From positions 2,424,501 to 2,488,500 of the forward strand of contig NZ_CP044543.1 of the NCBI RefSeq assembly GCF_008932115.1: a stretch of 64,000 nt of DNA. The letters run 5' to 3'. Below the pieces are notes generated by a model. That model had not been told where the DNA came from. It saw only the letters and a program-made list of their open reading frames with translations, and did not search any database. The stretch comes from Bradyrhizobium betae (GTDB lineage Bacteria; Pseudomonadota; Alphaproteobacteria; Rhizobiales; Xanthobacteraceae). Each line of letters opens with the position of its first letter. Positions within the stretch are counted from its first letter, which is position 1. Of the stretch, positions 15,199 through 23,607 are shown in pieces. Position numbers and translations under genes: made by a program.

Positions 15199-15341
15199 GC
15201 CGATTGTGGCGGAGTTCATAGACGGCCGGGGCGAGACGGCTGTGAAATGCATCCATTGATTCACGATGAAATCACGCATGAATTTCAAGGATGCGGCTCG
15301 GGCGGGCCATAGAGCATCGACCTGAGTTTTCGGAGGAGTCC

Positions 15342-18098
15342 ATGACGCATCAGGACGAAGCGCTGCGTGGCGGTCCTGCAAGGCCGGTCGATACGCACGA
15401 TGATTCAGGGACCGCGGCGAATGCATCCGATGCACGGGCGCCGCGCAAGCTGGTGCTGTTCGCCGACGGCACCGGCAACGCGTTCACAACCCAGGAATCC
15501 AGCGTCTGGCGCCTCTACGAGGCGCTCGATCATACCCAGCCCGATCAGATCGCGCATTACATCAAGGGCGTCGGCACCGCCGGCTGGGCGCCGCTCGCAG
15601 CCCTCGACGGCGCCACCGGCATCGGCGTTCCCTCCAACGTCCGCAAGCTCTACCGCTTTCTGTGCTGGAACTGGCGTCCCGGCGACGAGATCTACATCTT
15701 CGGCTTCAGCCGCGGCGCCTTCACCGCACGCACGCTGGCGTCGATGATCGCCAGCCAGGGCCTCGTGCCTGCCGTGATCGACAACACGCCGGTGTCGCAC
15801 GAGGAGATGGAGCGCAACGCCATGGCCGCATGGCGGGAGTACCGCCGCGGCACCGTGCCGTTGAAGAAGAGCTTGCCGACGATCTGGATCGCGCGCCTCA
15901 TCCGCGATGTCCTGCTCTATTTCTATCATTTGATCTGCCGGCACCGCTCCTACGCCGATGTCCGCGCGGCGATGCGCGGTCGCGAGGAGATCGACATCGA
16001 ATTCCTCGGACTGTTCGACACGGTCGAAGCCTATGGTGTCCCCATCGAGGAGCTTCGCGTCGCCATCGACTGGGCGATCTGGCCGATCTCGTTCCGCAAC
16101 CACCGGCCCTCGAAAAAGGTGAAGCACATCCGTCACGCACTCGCGCTGGATGACGAACGCACCACCTTCCATCCGTTGCGGATCGACCAGAGCCATCTGG
16201 CGGCCGACCAGACGGTCAAGGAGGTGTGGTTCGTCGGCGTCCACTCCGACATCGGCGGGGGCTATCCGGAATCCACGCTGTCCTTCGTGCCGCTGGTCTG
16301 GATGACCGACGAGCTCCAAGGAAGGCTTCGCTTCCAGGACGGCGAGATCGAGCACTTCAAGGACTATCAATCGGCGATAGGGCCGAGGCATGATTCACGC
16401 AGCGGCGCCGCCGTGTTCTATCGCTACGGGCCGCGCCCGGTTCTCGGCGGCGAGGTGAATGGCGGCCTGCCGGTCGTGCACTTCGCCGTCATCGAACGCA
16501 TGCTGTTCGGCTGCGACGATTATGCACCGATCATGCTTCCGGCGGACACGCTGGTGCTGATGCCGGACGGCCGCAAGCTGAACCTCACCGAGGACGCCAC
16601 CCGCGAAGCGATGAAGCAGGCCTATCTGGCGAAGGCCCAGGGCCCGCGGCGCGAGAAGGAGGCCGAGGACTTCACCCGCATGAACACGCCCAGCGCCGAG
16701 ATGGCCAGGCTGACACGCGACACCGTGTGGTGGCGGCGCGTCGCCTATTTCGCGCTGCTGGTCGCGGCCGGCGTGATCGCGGTCTGGCCGTGGATCGCGC
16801 GCTGGCTGATCGGGGTGTCGAAGGACAATGGGCTGCAAGGCACAATCGTGCTGCACGTCATCGCCACCTTCGACTGGCTCGCGGGCGCCGTGCTGGGTCC
16901 GCTGGCCAATCTGGTCAGAAATGTCATGCCATCCTATGCAGCGCCGTGGCTCGACATCACGCTGTATTACCCGTTCGCCACCTCGATCGTCCTGGCTGCC
17001 ACCTACCTGATCTGGCGCAGGAACACGGTGCTGCGCGACATCATCCAGGAACGCGCGCGGCTGGCCTGGAGCAGACCACGCCGCATGGCAAGCCAGAAGC
17101 ATGTCGACAAGCCCGGCAAGCTGCTCGGCTTCGCCCGGTGGATGCGGCTAAACGCGGGACCTGCCCGCTGGTTCTTCGCCAAGCTCGTGCTGCCGTTCGT
17201 CCTCCTCTTCATCATTTTCTATTCCGCGCTGCTGATTGGATCGACCAGCGTCTTCACGGCCCGGACCGCGACCGGAAGCATCTGCACGGCCCCCATGGCC
17301 AAGGATTCGGTCCCGCCAAAGGCGGAGGTCGGAACGCCTGTGCGCGACGAGCCGATCGAAGCCCGCGGCCTGTTCGCGACAAAGGAATTCTGCTGGTGGA
17401 GCGGCCTTGCGGTCGAGAAGGGGCGCAAGTACCGCGTCTGGGTCCAGGTCGAAGATCCCTGGTTCGACCGCACCATCATGAGCGGGACGAACGGCTTCAA
17501 GACCTACTTCGTGCAGCATTATCTCGCGTTGCCGACGCTTCGACAGTTCGGCGCCGCCTGGTTCCAGCCCGTGGTGCGCGTCGGCGCCAAGGGCATGAGT
17601 GACATTCCGCTGCAGGCCGTCGACGTCATGCCGGCCGAGGAATTGCCGCGCCGGATGCATCCGACCATTCCGCCCGAGGAGGATACGGACAAGACCGTGG
17701 GCGTGGGCAGGTATCCGACCCGGCTCGACGAGACCAGTGAATACGCGGCGCTTCCCGCCGACCATCCGCTCAAGCTGGCGCTGAGCAAGCTCGGCACTTT
17801 CGAGCCGGTGCCGAACGACAGCACGGCGCGCGCGATCTGGGAGAACCAGAAGCTGTCGAGACGGCTGGTCGCCGAATTCGTCGCGCCCGACGCCGGCGAT
17901 CTGTTCTTCTATGTCAACGACGCCGTCCAGATCTACCCGGCCCTGCTTCCGGCATGGTTGCGGCCGGCGCAGCTCGACCTGGTCCAGGGGCCGTACGAAC
18001 AGTTCTACAAGAACAATGCCGGCACCGCGCGCATCGTCGTGCAGCGGCTGCCAAGCCCACCCTTGCCGGCGGACAAGCCGTCCGCGACCAAGCAGTAG
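15342..18098 (+). CDS. DUF2235 (Tle1-like) alpha/beta hydrolase with membrane helices
   Basis: A 918-residue protein. Residues about 35-420 are a DUF2235 hydrolase: LVLFADGTGNAF at the start, the nucleophile elbow GFSRGAF (Ser123), and GVHSDIGGGY with the likely catalytic Asp303. Tle1-type phospholipase effectors share this fold. From about residue 460 there are three or four hydrophobic segments (VAYFALLVAAGVIAVWPWIA, LYYPFATSIVLAATYLIW, LVLPFVLLFIIFYSALLIG), then about 280 residues of probably extracytoplasmic sequence. GGAGG precedes the ATG. No type VI secretion genes are nearby, so a housekeeping lipid or envelope role is as likely as an effector role. Confidence 0.85.
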   Translation: MTHQDEALRGGPARPVDTHDDSGTAANASDARAPRKLVLFADGTGNAFTTQESSVWRLYEALDHTQPDQIAHYIKGVGTAGWAPLAALDGATGIGVPSNVRKLYRFLCWNWRPGDEIYIFGFSRGAFTARTLASMIASQGLVPAVIDNTPVSHEEMERNAMAAWREYRRGTVPLKKSLPTIWIARLIRDVLLYFYHLICRHRSYADVRAAMRGREEIDIEFLGLFDTVEAYGVPIEELRVAIDWAIWPISFRNHRPSKKVKHIRHALALDDERTTFHPLRIDQSHLAADQTVKEVWFVGVHSDIGGGYPESTLSFVPLVWMTDELQGRLRFQDGEIEHFKDYQSAIGPRHDSRSGAAVFYRYGPRPVLGGEVNGGLPVVHFAVIERMLFGCDDYAPIMLPADTLVLMPDGRKLNLTEDATREAMKQAYLAKAQGPRREKEAEDFTRMNTPSAEMARLTRDTVWWRRVAYFALLVAAGVIAVWPWIARWLIGVSKDNGLQGTIVLHVIATFDWLAGAVLGPLANLVRNVMPSYAAPWLDITLYYPFATSIVLAATYLIWRRNTVLRDIIQERARLAWSRPRRMASQKHVDKPGKLLGFARWMRLNAGPARWFFAKLVLPFVLLFIIFYSALLIGSTSVFTARTATGSICTAPMAKDSVPPKAEVGTPVRDEPIEARGLFATKEFCWWSGLAVEKGRKYRVWVQVEDPWFDRTIMSGTNGFKTYFVQHYLALPTLRQFGAAWFQPVVRVGAKGMSDIPLQAVDVMPAEELPRRMHPTIPPEEDTDKTVGVGRYPTRLDETSEYAALPADHPLKLALSKLGTFEPVPNDSTARAIWENQKLSRRLVAEFVAPDAGDLFFYVNDAVQIYPALLPAWLRPAQLDLVQGPYEQFYKNNAGTARIVVQRLPSPPLPADKPSATKQ

Positions 18099-18215
18099 GC
18101 GCACCGCGTCCGGGGCGCTGGGCCCGCTCATCGGCCCCCATGATTATGGGTGTCGTGGCGCTCGCGCTGCGGCTAAACTTGGTCCTGCGCCGCGGGGGAC
18201 ACGCGGTGCGGGACG

Positions 18216-18905
18216 ATGGACATGAGCGAACAGGGCGAGATGGGTGAAACCATCACCATCCTCCTCGTCGAGGACGACGCGCCGACCTGCTGGCGGCTGC
18301 AGGATGCGCTGGTCAAGGCCGGCTACGAGGTGCGCAGCGCAGGCACTCTCGGTGAGGCGCGCCAGGCCCTGAACGGCGGCGCGCCGCGCGTGCTGCTGAC
18401 CGACCTGCGGCTGCCCGACGGCCACGGCATCGAGCTGATCCGCGAGACAAGGCAGCGCTTTCCCGACACCGAGATCATGGTGATCTCCGCGCTCGGCGAC
18501 GAGGAAAGCGTGATCTCGGCGATCACGGTCGGCGCCACCGGCTATCTCCTGAAAGATGCCTTCCCGACCGACATCGCCGCCACGGTGCGCGATCTGGTCG
18601 CCGGCCATTCGCCAATCTCGGCCTCGATCGCCCGTTTCATCGTGCGCAGAACGCAAGGCGCGGCGCAGAACCCGGCCGATCCGCCGCCCGGCCCCGCGCT
18701 CAACACCGCACGGCTGACGCCCCGTGAGATCGACATCCTCTGGGGCATCGCCAAGGGCTTCAGCTATGCCGAGATCGCGAGCCATCTCGGCCTGTCCAGG
18801 CAGACCGTGCCCGGCCACATCAAGAACATCTATCGCAAGCTCGAAGTGCACACCCGCAGCGAGGCGGTGTTCGAGGCTGTGCAGCAAGGCCTGATCAAGC
18901 TGTGA
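18216..18905 (+). CDS. NarL/LuxR-type response regulator
   Basis: A 229-residue two-component regulator. The receiver has the acidic pair in LLVEDDAP, phosphoacceptor Asp63 (LLTDLRLPDG) and Lys in YLLKDA. The C-terminal LuxR-type helix-turn-helix reads LTPREIDILWGIAKGFSYAE then IASHLGLSRQTVPGHIKNIY; the usual TVK(T/N)H is here TVPGH. Starts at 18216, 18222 or 18240 are possible. Its stop overlaps the GTG of the kinase gene by four bases, so the pair is translationally coupled. It follows the DUF2235 gene by 117 bases. Confidence 0.92.
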   Translation: MDMSEQGEMGETITILLVEDDAPTCWRLQDALVKAGYEVRSAGTLGEARQALNGGAPRVLLTDLRLPDGHGIELIRETRQRFPDTEIMVISALGDEESVISAITVGATGYLLKDAFPTDIAATVRDLVAGHSPISASIARFIVRRTQGAAQNPADPPPGPALNTARLTPREIDILWGIAKGFSYAEIASHLGLSRQTVPGHIKNIYRKLEVHTRSEAVFEAVQQGLIKL

Positions 18906-20806
18906 GCGAGATCGCGGCGAAGGCTCGCGGGCGGCGGCGGCGACTTCTGTCGCGCCTGACACCCTATCTGCTGCTCCAGGCACTGATCCTGATCGCCACG
19001 ATCCTCGGGCTGCGGCTGCTGCAGCCGAACGACCCCGAAGACTTCGCCCTGAACGGATTTACGCTACGCGAGGACGGCGCGACCCGTCCCGTATCGCTGC
19101 CGCATTTCACCTCGTCGCGTTACTCGCTTGCCGATCCTCCGCTCTACACCGGCACCTTCACGTTCCGGAACGGTGATACGACCTCGGGATGGTCGGTATT
19201 CCTGCCGCGCTTCAGCAACGCGGTGGAGGTCGCCGTCAACGGCGTCGTCGTGCTCGACTCCCGCCGCGATCCCAACGCCAACCGCCCGGACCGCAACACG
19301 CCGCAGATCGCGGCCATTCCTGCCTCGCTGCTGCATGACGGCAGCAACCAGATCACGGCGCGGCTTTTCGTATGGGGCCCGTTGAAGGGCTTCCTCGACA
19401 CCGTCTATGTCGGGCCGGACGCCGCCCTGCGCCCGGCGTTCGAGACCCGCACGCTGCTGTTCGTCACGCTCCCGGTGGTGTTCTCGGCCTGGCAGTCGAT
19501 CCTCGCCGTCATTCTCGCCATCATGTGGCTGATGCGGCGGCGCGAGCCGGTTTACGGGGTGCTGGCGGCAGCGATGGTGCTCGGCGTGGTGCAGGCGTTC
19601 GTGCCGCCGCCGGTGCCGCCGGCCACCATTTCGCGGCTTGCCGCAGTGCTGCTGGCATCGGCGCCGACCGAAAGCGCGCTGATCGTCGTTTTCGCCCTGC
19701 TGTTCTTCGATTGGCGCTGGCCGCGCTATGGCGCGCTGTTGTTCGTGCCGGGCATCGTGGTGTTCGTGGTCGGATTGCTGGGGGGCCCGCCGCTGCCGCG
19801 CATTCTCTTCCTGGTTCTCGGTATTCCCATGGTTGGCATCTGCCTGCTGCTGATGGCCAGCATCACGGCGACAGAGGTGGTGCGGAGGCAGGACGCCGCA
19901 AGCTTCACGATCGGCTGCGCCGTGACCATCGTGCTGACCTGCTGGATCCACGACATGCTGTCGGTGTTCGAGATCGTGACCAACGAACGCACATTCGTCT
20001 CCCGCCTGTCCTATTCGGCGATGCTGGTCGCGATCGGCGCCGGCCTGACGTGGCGTTTCGCCCGCGCGCTGAACCAGGTCGACAGCTTTGCCGGCCAGCT
20101 CGTGACCCGCGTGCGGGAGGCCGAGGAGCGGCTGAAGGCGAGCTTCGTGCGCGAGGAGGCGCGCGCCCGCGCCGCCGCGCTTGCCAACGAGCGCACGCGG
20201 CTGATGCGCGACCTGCATGACGGCCTTGGCGGCCAGCTCGTCAGCATCGTCGCACTTTCCGAGCGCGGCCAGGAGGGCGCCACCATCACGGACGCGGCGC
20301 GCGCCGCGCTGAAGGATCTGCGCCTCGTCATCGACTCCATGGACGACATCGGCGGCGACCTGATGCTCGCGCTCGGCTCCTGGCGCGAGCGCGCGGCGAT
20401 GCAATTGCGGCCGCACGACATCGCGCTCGACTGGCGCGTGGCGACGCCGCAGGGCCTGCCGCTGCATCCGGAGCTGCGGCCATGGCACGTCATCCAGATC
20501 GTGCGCATCCTCGACGAGGCCGTGACCAACGCCGTCAAGCACGCGCAGGCTCGCCACATCACGGTGACCATCGAGACGCGTGACGACGGACAGGGGCCGT
20601 ACGGCGTAATCAGCGTTGCCGACGACGGCAAGGGCTTCGAGCTGGCCTGCGAGGGCACGAGCCAGACCGCGCGAGGCCTGCGCAACATGCGAAGCCGCGC
20701 CGCGCGCTGCGGCGCCGCGTTCGATCTCAGCTCGGATTCCTCGGGCACACGCGTAAGGCTGCAATTGCCGCAGATTTTTCCCGACAGCGACGCCGCCGGA
20801 GGCTGA
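18902..20806 (+). CDS. sensor histidine kinase with 7TM-DISM-like sensor
   Basis: A 634-residue kinase starting with GTG. One helix near residue 20 is followed by an extracytoplasmic domain to about residue 175 that looks like the jelly-roll DISM extracellular module (LYTGTFTFRNGDTTSGWSVF). Seven hydrophobic helices follow, then a coiled coil, a HisKA_3 dimerisation region with His439 (RLMRDLHDGLGGQL), and an HATPase domain (DEAVTNAVKHAQ, SVADDGKGFEL, RGLRNMRSRA). It phosphorylates the coupled NarL-type regulator. The signal may be a carbohydrate or lipid, as for other such sensors; this is inference. Confidence 0.9.
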   Translation: MSEIAAKARGRRRRLLSRLTPYLLLQALILIATILGLRLLQPNDPEDFALNGFTLREDGATRPVSLPHFTSSRYSLADPPLYTGTFTFRNGDTTSGWSVFLPRFSNAVEVAVNGVVVLDSRRDPNANRPDRNTPQIAAIPASLLHDGSNQITARLFVWGPLKGFLDTVYVGPDAALRPAFETRTLLFVTLPVVFSAWQSILAVILAIMWLMRRREPVYGVLAAAMVLGVVQAFVPPPVPPATISRLAAVLLASAPTESALIVVFALLFFDWRWPRYGALLFVPGIVVFVVGLLGGPPLPRILFLVLGIPMVGICLLLMASITATEVVRRQDAASFTIGCAVTIVLTCWIHDMLSVFEIVTNERTFVSRLSYSAMLVAIGAGLTWRFARALNQVDSFAGQLVTRVREAEERLKASFVREEARARAAALANERTRLMRDLHDGLGGQLVSIVALSERGQEGATITDAARAALKDLRLVIDSMDDIGGDLMLALGSWRERAAMQLRPHDIALDWRVATPQGLPLHPELRPWHVIQIVRILDEAVTNAVKHAQARHITVTIETRDDGQGPYGVISVADDGKGFELACEGTSQTARGLRNMRSRAARCGAAFDLSSDSSGTRVRLQLPQIFPDSDAAGG

Positions 20807-20916
20807 AAGGCCCCCTCCCCGAACGTGTGGGACGCGCGGAGAGGGGACGGGCGGGGTGAAATGCCCGCGGAGGACGGGGGGTTCGTCCGCGAGGCTCCTT
20901 CGCCCGAACTCTTCTT

Positions 20917-21056
20917 CCTCTCCCCGCCTGCGGGGAGAGGGTTGGGGTGAGGGGGAGTCTCCGCAAGGACGGAGACAGTTGGGTTCGTGGAGAGTCCCCC
21001 TCACCCGAATTCGAGCTACGCTCGAATTCGACCTCTCCCCGCAAGCGGGGCGAGGT
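20917..21056. repeat. dispersed intergenic repeat, copy A
   Basis: The stretch contains CTCTCCCCGCCTGCGGGGAG, GGTGAGGGGGAGTCTCCGC, GGAGAGTCCCCCTCACCCG and CTCTCCCCGCAAGCGGGG, arranged as nested inverted repeats. A second copy with the same order of blocks is at 51614-51777. Both lie behind gene ends. The central ATTCGAGC/GCTCGAAT palindrome differs between the copies. Confidence 0.85.
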
Positions 21057-21063
21057 AAAAAGA

Positions 21064-21351
21064 TCAGCGCCTGCCGACGCGATTGACGGGACCGCCGCGA
21101 TTCATCGGCGTTCCCGCCACACCGACGCCGGGCGCGCCGACACCGGGGGTGGCGACCGCCACCGCGGCAACCGGCGCCACAGGTGCAACCACCACCGCTG
21201 CGGTCGGCCGCACCACGCAGCCCTTGGGCACGCCGACCGTCTTGCAATAGACCACCGCCTGCGCCGGGCTCGTGCCCAGCGACACAAAAGCCGCGCCGGC
21301 CAGCATCATCACCGTCAGCCCGGCGCTCAGCGCTCCCACTTTCTTCGACAT
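21064..21351 (-). CDS. small exported Val/Ala/Pro-rich protein
   Basis: A 95-residue exported protein with signal peptide (GLTVMMLAGAAFVSLGTSPAQA), a short conserved motif with two cysteines (VVYCKTVGVPKGCVVRP) and a low-complexity Ala/Val/Gly/Pro tail. GGAGAGCAAG precedes the ATG at 21351. The YCKTVGVPKGCVVRP motif recurs in small Bradyrhizobium periplasmic proteins. Function unknown. A longer upstream frame exists but lacks similarity. Confidence 0.75.
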   Translation of the reverse strand: MSKKVGALSAGLTVMMLAGAAFVSLGTSPAQAVVYCKTVGVPKGCVVRPTAAVVVAPVAPVAAVAVATPGVGAPGVGVAGTPMNRGGPVNRVGRR

Positions 21352-21586
21352 CTTGCTCTCCTGCTTCCCGTTCGGCGTCCCGATGCAATTACCGGGTCTC
21401 GCAGCCGACGTGCAGCCTGAATGGCAAAAGACGGCGCGCGGATACATGCCATGAAGATGGGGGTGCGGCGGCCGGGAGGGCGCGCCGATGCCATGATCAT
21501 GGCATGGACCGGCCGCAGTCCTCCGCGAGATGGTCCGCCCCGCTTGATCCCAAACCAGACCCCCGACAATCCCCAAGAGGTGCTTC

Positions 21587-21811
21587 ATGAAAACTTCGGT
21601 TCTTGCCGCGCTGCTGCTCGCCGCCGCTGCCCTGCCCGCCATAGCGCAATCCGGTCCGACTGTGCAGGAGCAGATGGCCTGCCGCAGCGACGCCAGCAAA
21701 TTCTGCGCCGAGCATGTCGGCAAGCCGCCGCAGATGAATGCCTGCCTGCGCGAGAACAAGACGAAATTGTCCGACGGCTGTCGCAAGGTGGTGGAGTCGC
21801 GCGGGGGCTGA
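21587..21811 (+). CDS. cysteine-rich repeat small periplasmic protein
   Basis: A 74-residue exported protein: signal peptide (VLAALLLAAAALPAIAQ), then one Cys-rich repeat (MACRSDASKFCAEHVG, MNACLRENKTKLSDGCRKV) resembling the FGFR/golgi Cys-rich repeat pattern C-x3-D-x3-C ... CL-x-N-x2-LS-x2-C. AAGAGG precedes the ATG. Such single-repeat proteins are frequent in rhizobia; role unknown. Confidence 0.8.
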   Translation: MKTSVLAALLLAAAALPAIAQSGPTVQEQMACRSDASKFCAEHVGKPPQMNACLRENKTKLSDGCRKVVESRGG

Positions 21812-21818
21812 TCCGGCC

Positions 21819-21925
21819 GTCATTCCGGGGCGCGCCAACGGCGCGAACCCGGAATCCATCTCGCCACGATCTTTGCGGATAGATGGATTCCGGGCCTGCG
21901 TGCTGTGCACGCATCCCGAAATGAC
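21819..21925. repeat. palindromic repeat family 1 (copy 1)
   Basis: This is a hairpin-forming repeat beginning GTCATTCCGGGGCGCG and ending GCATCCCGAAATGAC, with CCCGGAATCCAT and ATGGATTCCGGG inside as complementary arms. A close relative is at 33277-33380. Confidence 0.9.
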
Positions 21926-21982
21926 GAAGAGCACAAATCTTGCAGGCACTCCGCGACATGAATGTCTTCGGAGTGCCTTTCA

Positions 21983-22843
21983 ATGTACGACACCATCATC
22001 GTGGGCGCCGGTTCGGCCGGCTGCGTATTGGCCAATCGGCTATCGGCCGATCCGCATCGCAAGGTGCTGGTGCTGGAAGCGGGCCGGGCGGCACCGGTCG
22101 CCTCCGACATTCCGTCGGATTGGCCGACGATGTTCAACACGGCGGTGGACTGGAGCTATTACACCGAGCCGCAAGCGGGCTGCCGCGGGCGCCGGATCTT
22201 CTGGCCGCGCGGCAAGATGATCGGCGGCTCCGGCGCGATGAATGCGATGATCTATATCCGCGGCCTGCCCTCCGACTATGACGGCTGGGCGCAGGCTGGC
22301 TGCGAAGGCTGGGCATGGCGCGACGTGCTGCCGAAGCTCATCGCTTTCGAGAACAACGCGCGCTTCACCGACGATCCCTTCCACGGCACAAGCGGCCCGC
22401 TGCACGTCGCCGACGTTCCCCATGTCGACCCGAACGAGCTGAAATGGCTGGAGGCGGCGCAGGCCGCGGGGCTACCGCACAACCCCAATTTCAGCGACAT
22501 CGCGACCATGATCGAAGGCGTGCGCATCAACCGCCGCATCGCCGCGCAGTTTCCGCTCAAGGAGATGATCGAAGGCGAGATCACGCCGAGCGCAGAGGCG
22601 GTGAGCGACGCCGAGATCGCCGAATATATTCGCGGCCATTGCACCACACTCTACCACGCCGCCTCGACCTGCCGGATGGGCACTGACGATCTGGCCGTCG
22701 TCGATCCCAAGCGGTTGCAGGTGCGCGGCATCGATGGCCTGCATGTCGCCGATGCCTCGGTGATCCCGATCATGATCTCGGGGAATATCCAGACGCCGAC
22801 AATCCTGATCGCCGAGTGCGCAGCCACCGCGATTCTGGGCTAG
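21983..22843 (+). pseudogene. GMC-family oxidoreductase with large internal in-frame deletion
   Basis: GMC oxidoreductases are usually about 530-560 residues; this frame gives 286. Residues 1-170 match the N-terminal FAD region (MYDTIIVGAGSAGCVLANRL, LEAGR, GKMIGGSGAMNAMIYIRG). Residues from about 172 match the C-terminal end (ATMIEGVRINRRIAAQ, TLYHAASTCRMG, GLHVADASVIPIMISGN, PTILIAECAA). About 240-250 residues are missing at the join near 22495-22505, including the second GMC signature and most of the substrate domain. The frame is preserved. FAD binding and catalysis are doubtful, so it is treated as a remnant, though a short product could still be made. Confidence 0.75.
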
Positions 22844-22846
22844 GCG

Positions 22847-23521
22847 CTAGTCGTCGTCGGAACCGAACAGCATGATCCGAGGGCCTCGCGAGCGGCCAGG
22901 GACATCGCGGGCGTCGGAATCTGCGCGGACGTTGCGGGCCACGTCGTCCCAATCGGTGCGATCGCGCATGCCGCGTTGCTCGCGGGACTCATAGCGAGAA
23001 CGTTCGGCCCAGCGCTCACGACGATCGATCCGGCGACGTTCAGAGGTGGTGCGCTTCACGTCCGAGTCCCTCGCCTTGGCATAGGCGTTTTCCGGTGACG
23101 AGGGCGGCTCTGTGGCAGCCTGCTGCACGGCGGGCTTTGCGATCTGCGGAGGTGCCGCCGGTGCCGGCTTCGGTGGCTCGACTGCGGCCGCCTGCGAGGG
23201 CTGTGGCTCGGCATTCGCCTGAATGGCCTGCGTATCGGGCTTTGCCTCAGGCCTCGCTTCGTCCAACGCCTGCGCGGGCGCAGCGATGATCGCGCCGAAG
23301 GTTTGCGAGCCGGTGATGTACTGCACGCGTTCGGACGGAGCGTTCGTCATCGCCGGCCTGGCGGCGACCTCGGCGCGCTGCGCCATCTTGCCGGTGTCCG
23401 GGCCCTGTTTGGGCGCGATCGGATTCATGATGTTGCCGGCGACGATACCGCCGCCGAGACCAATGGCGATGGCGGCGACAATCGTTCCAGCACCGACGAA
23501 ATAAGCTGTCGAGGCGCGCAT
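22847..23521 (-). CDS. membrane-anchored proline-rich, basic-tailed protein
   Basis: A 224-residue protein with an N-terminal signal anchor (YFVGAGTIVAAIAIGLGGGI), a Pro/Ala/Gln-rich middle (residues 90-140), and a highly charged Arg/Glu/Asp tail (RRRIDRRERWAERSRYES) ending FGSDDD. It has the look of a periplasm-spanning envelope protein; no enzyme motif is seen. AGGGAGTG precedes the ATG. A GGAAC-N17-CGTT promoter upstream places it in the probable general stress regulon. Its stop lies three bases past the end of the GMC remnant. Confidence 0.75.
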   Translation of the reverse strand: MRASTAYFVGAGTIVAAIAIGLGGGIVAGNIMNPIAPKQGPDTGKMAQRAEVAARPAMTNAPSERVQYITGSQTFGAIIAAPAQALDEARPEAKPDTQAIQANAEPQPSQAAAVEPPKPAPAAPPQIAKPAVQQAATEPPSSPENAYAKARDSDVKRTTSERRRIDRRERWAERSRYESREQRGMRDRTDWDDVARNVRADSDARDVPGRSRGPRIMLFGSDDD

Positions 23522-23547
23522 TGGCTCACTCCCTGTTTGGAGCGAGC

Positions 23548-23573
23548 AACGTCTGAGGATTGCCGGATGTTCC
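23548..23573 (-). promoter_or_regulatory. EcfG-type general stress promoter
   Basis: On the minus strand GGAAC (23569-23573) is followed after 17 bases by CGTT (23548-23551), matching the EcfG consensus. The predicted start near 23541 gives a 20-base leader for the gene starting at 23521. Confidence 0.6.
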
Positions 23574-23607
23574 CGACGCCGGCGAGGTTCCCTGAGGGAC
23601 CCGCGCG

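Noticed and set aside
15342..18098. A type VI secretion effector locus
   Set aside because: The hydrolase fold fits Tle1, but no VgrG, Hcp, PAAR or immunity gene is adjacent.
19064..21388. A 774-codon minus-strand frame over the sensor kinase and the repeat behind it
   Set aside because: It crosses a known gene, a palindromic repeat and another gene; no motif recognised.
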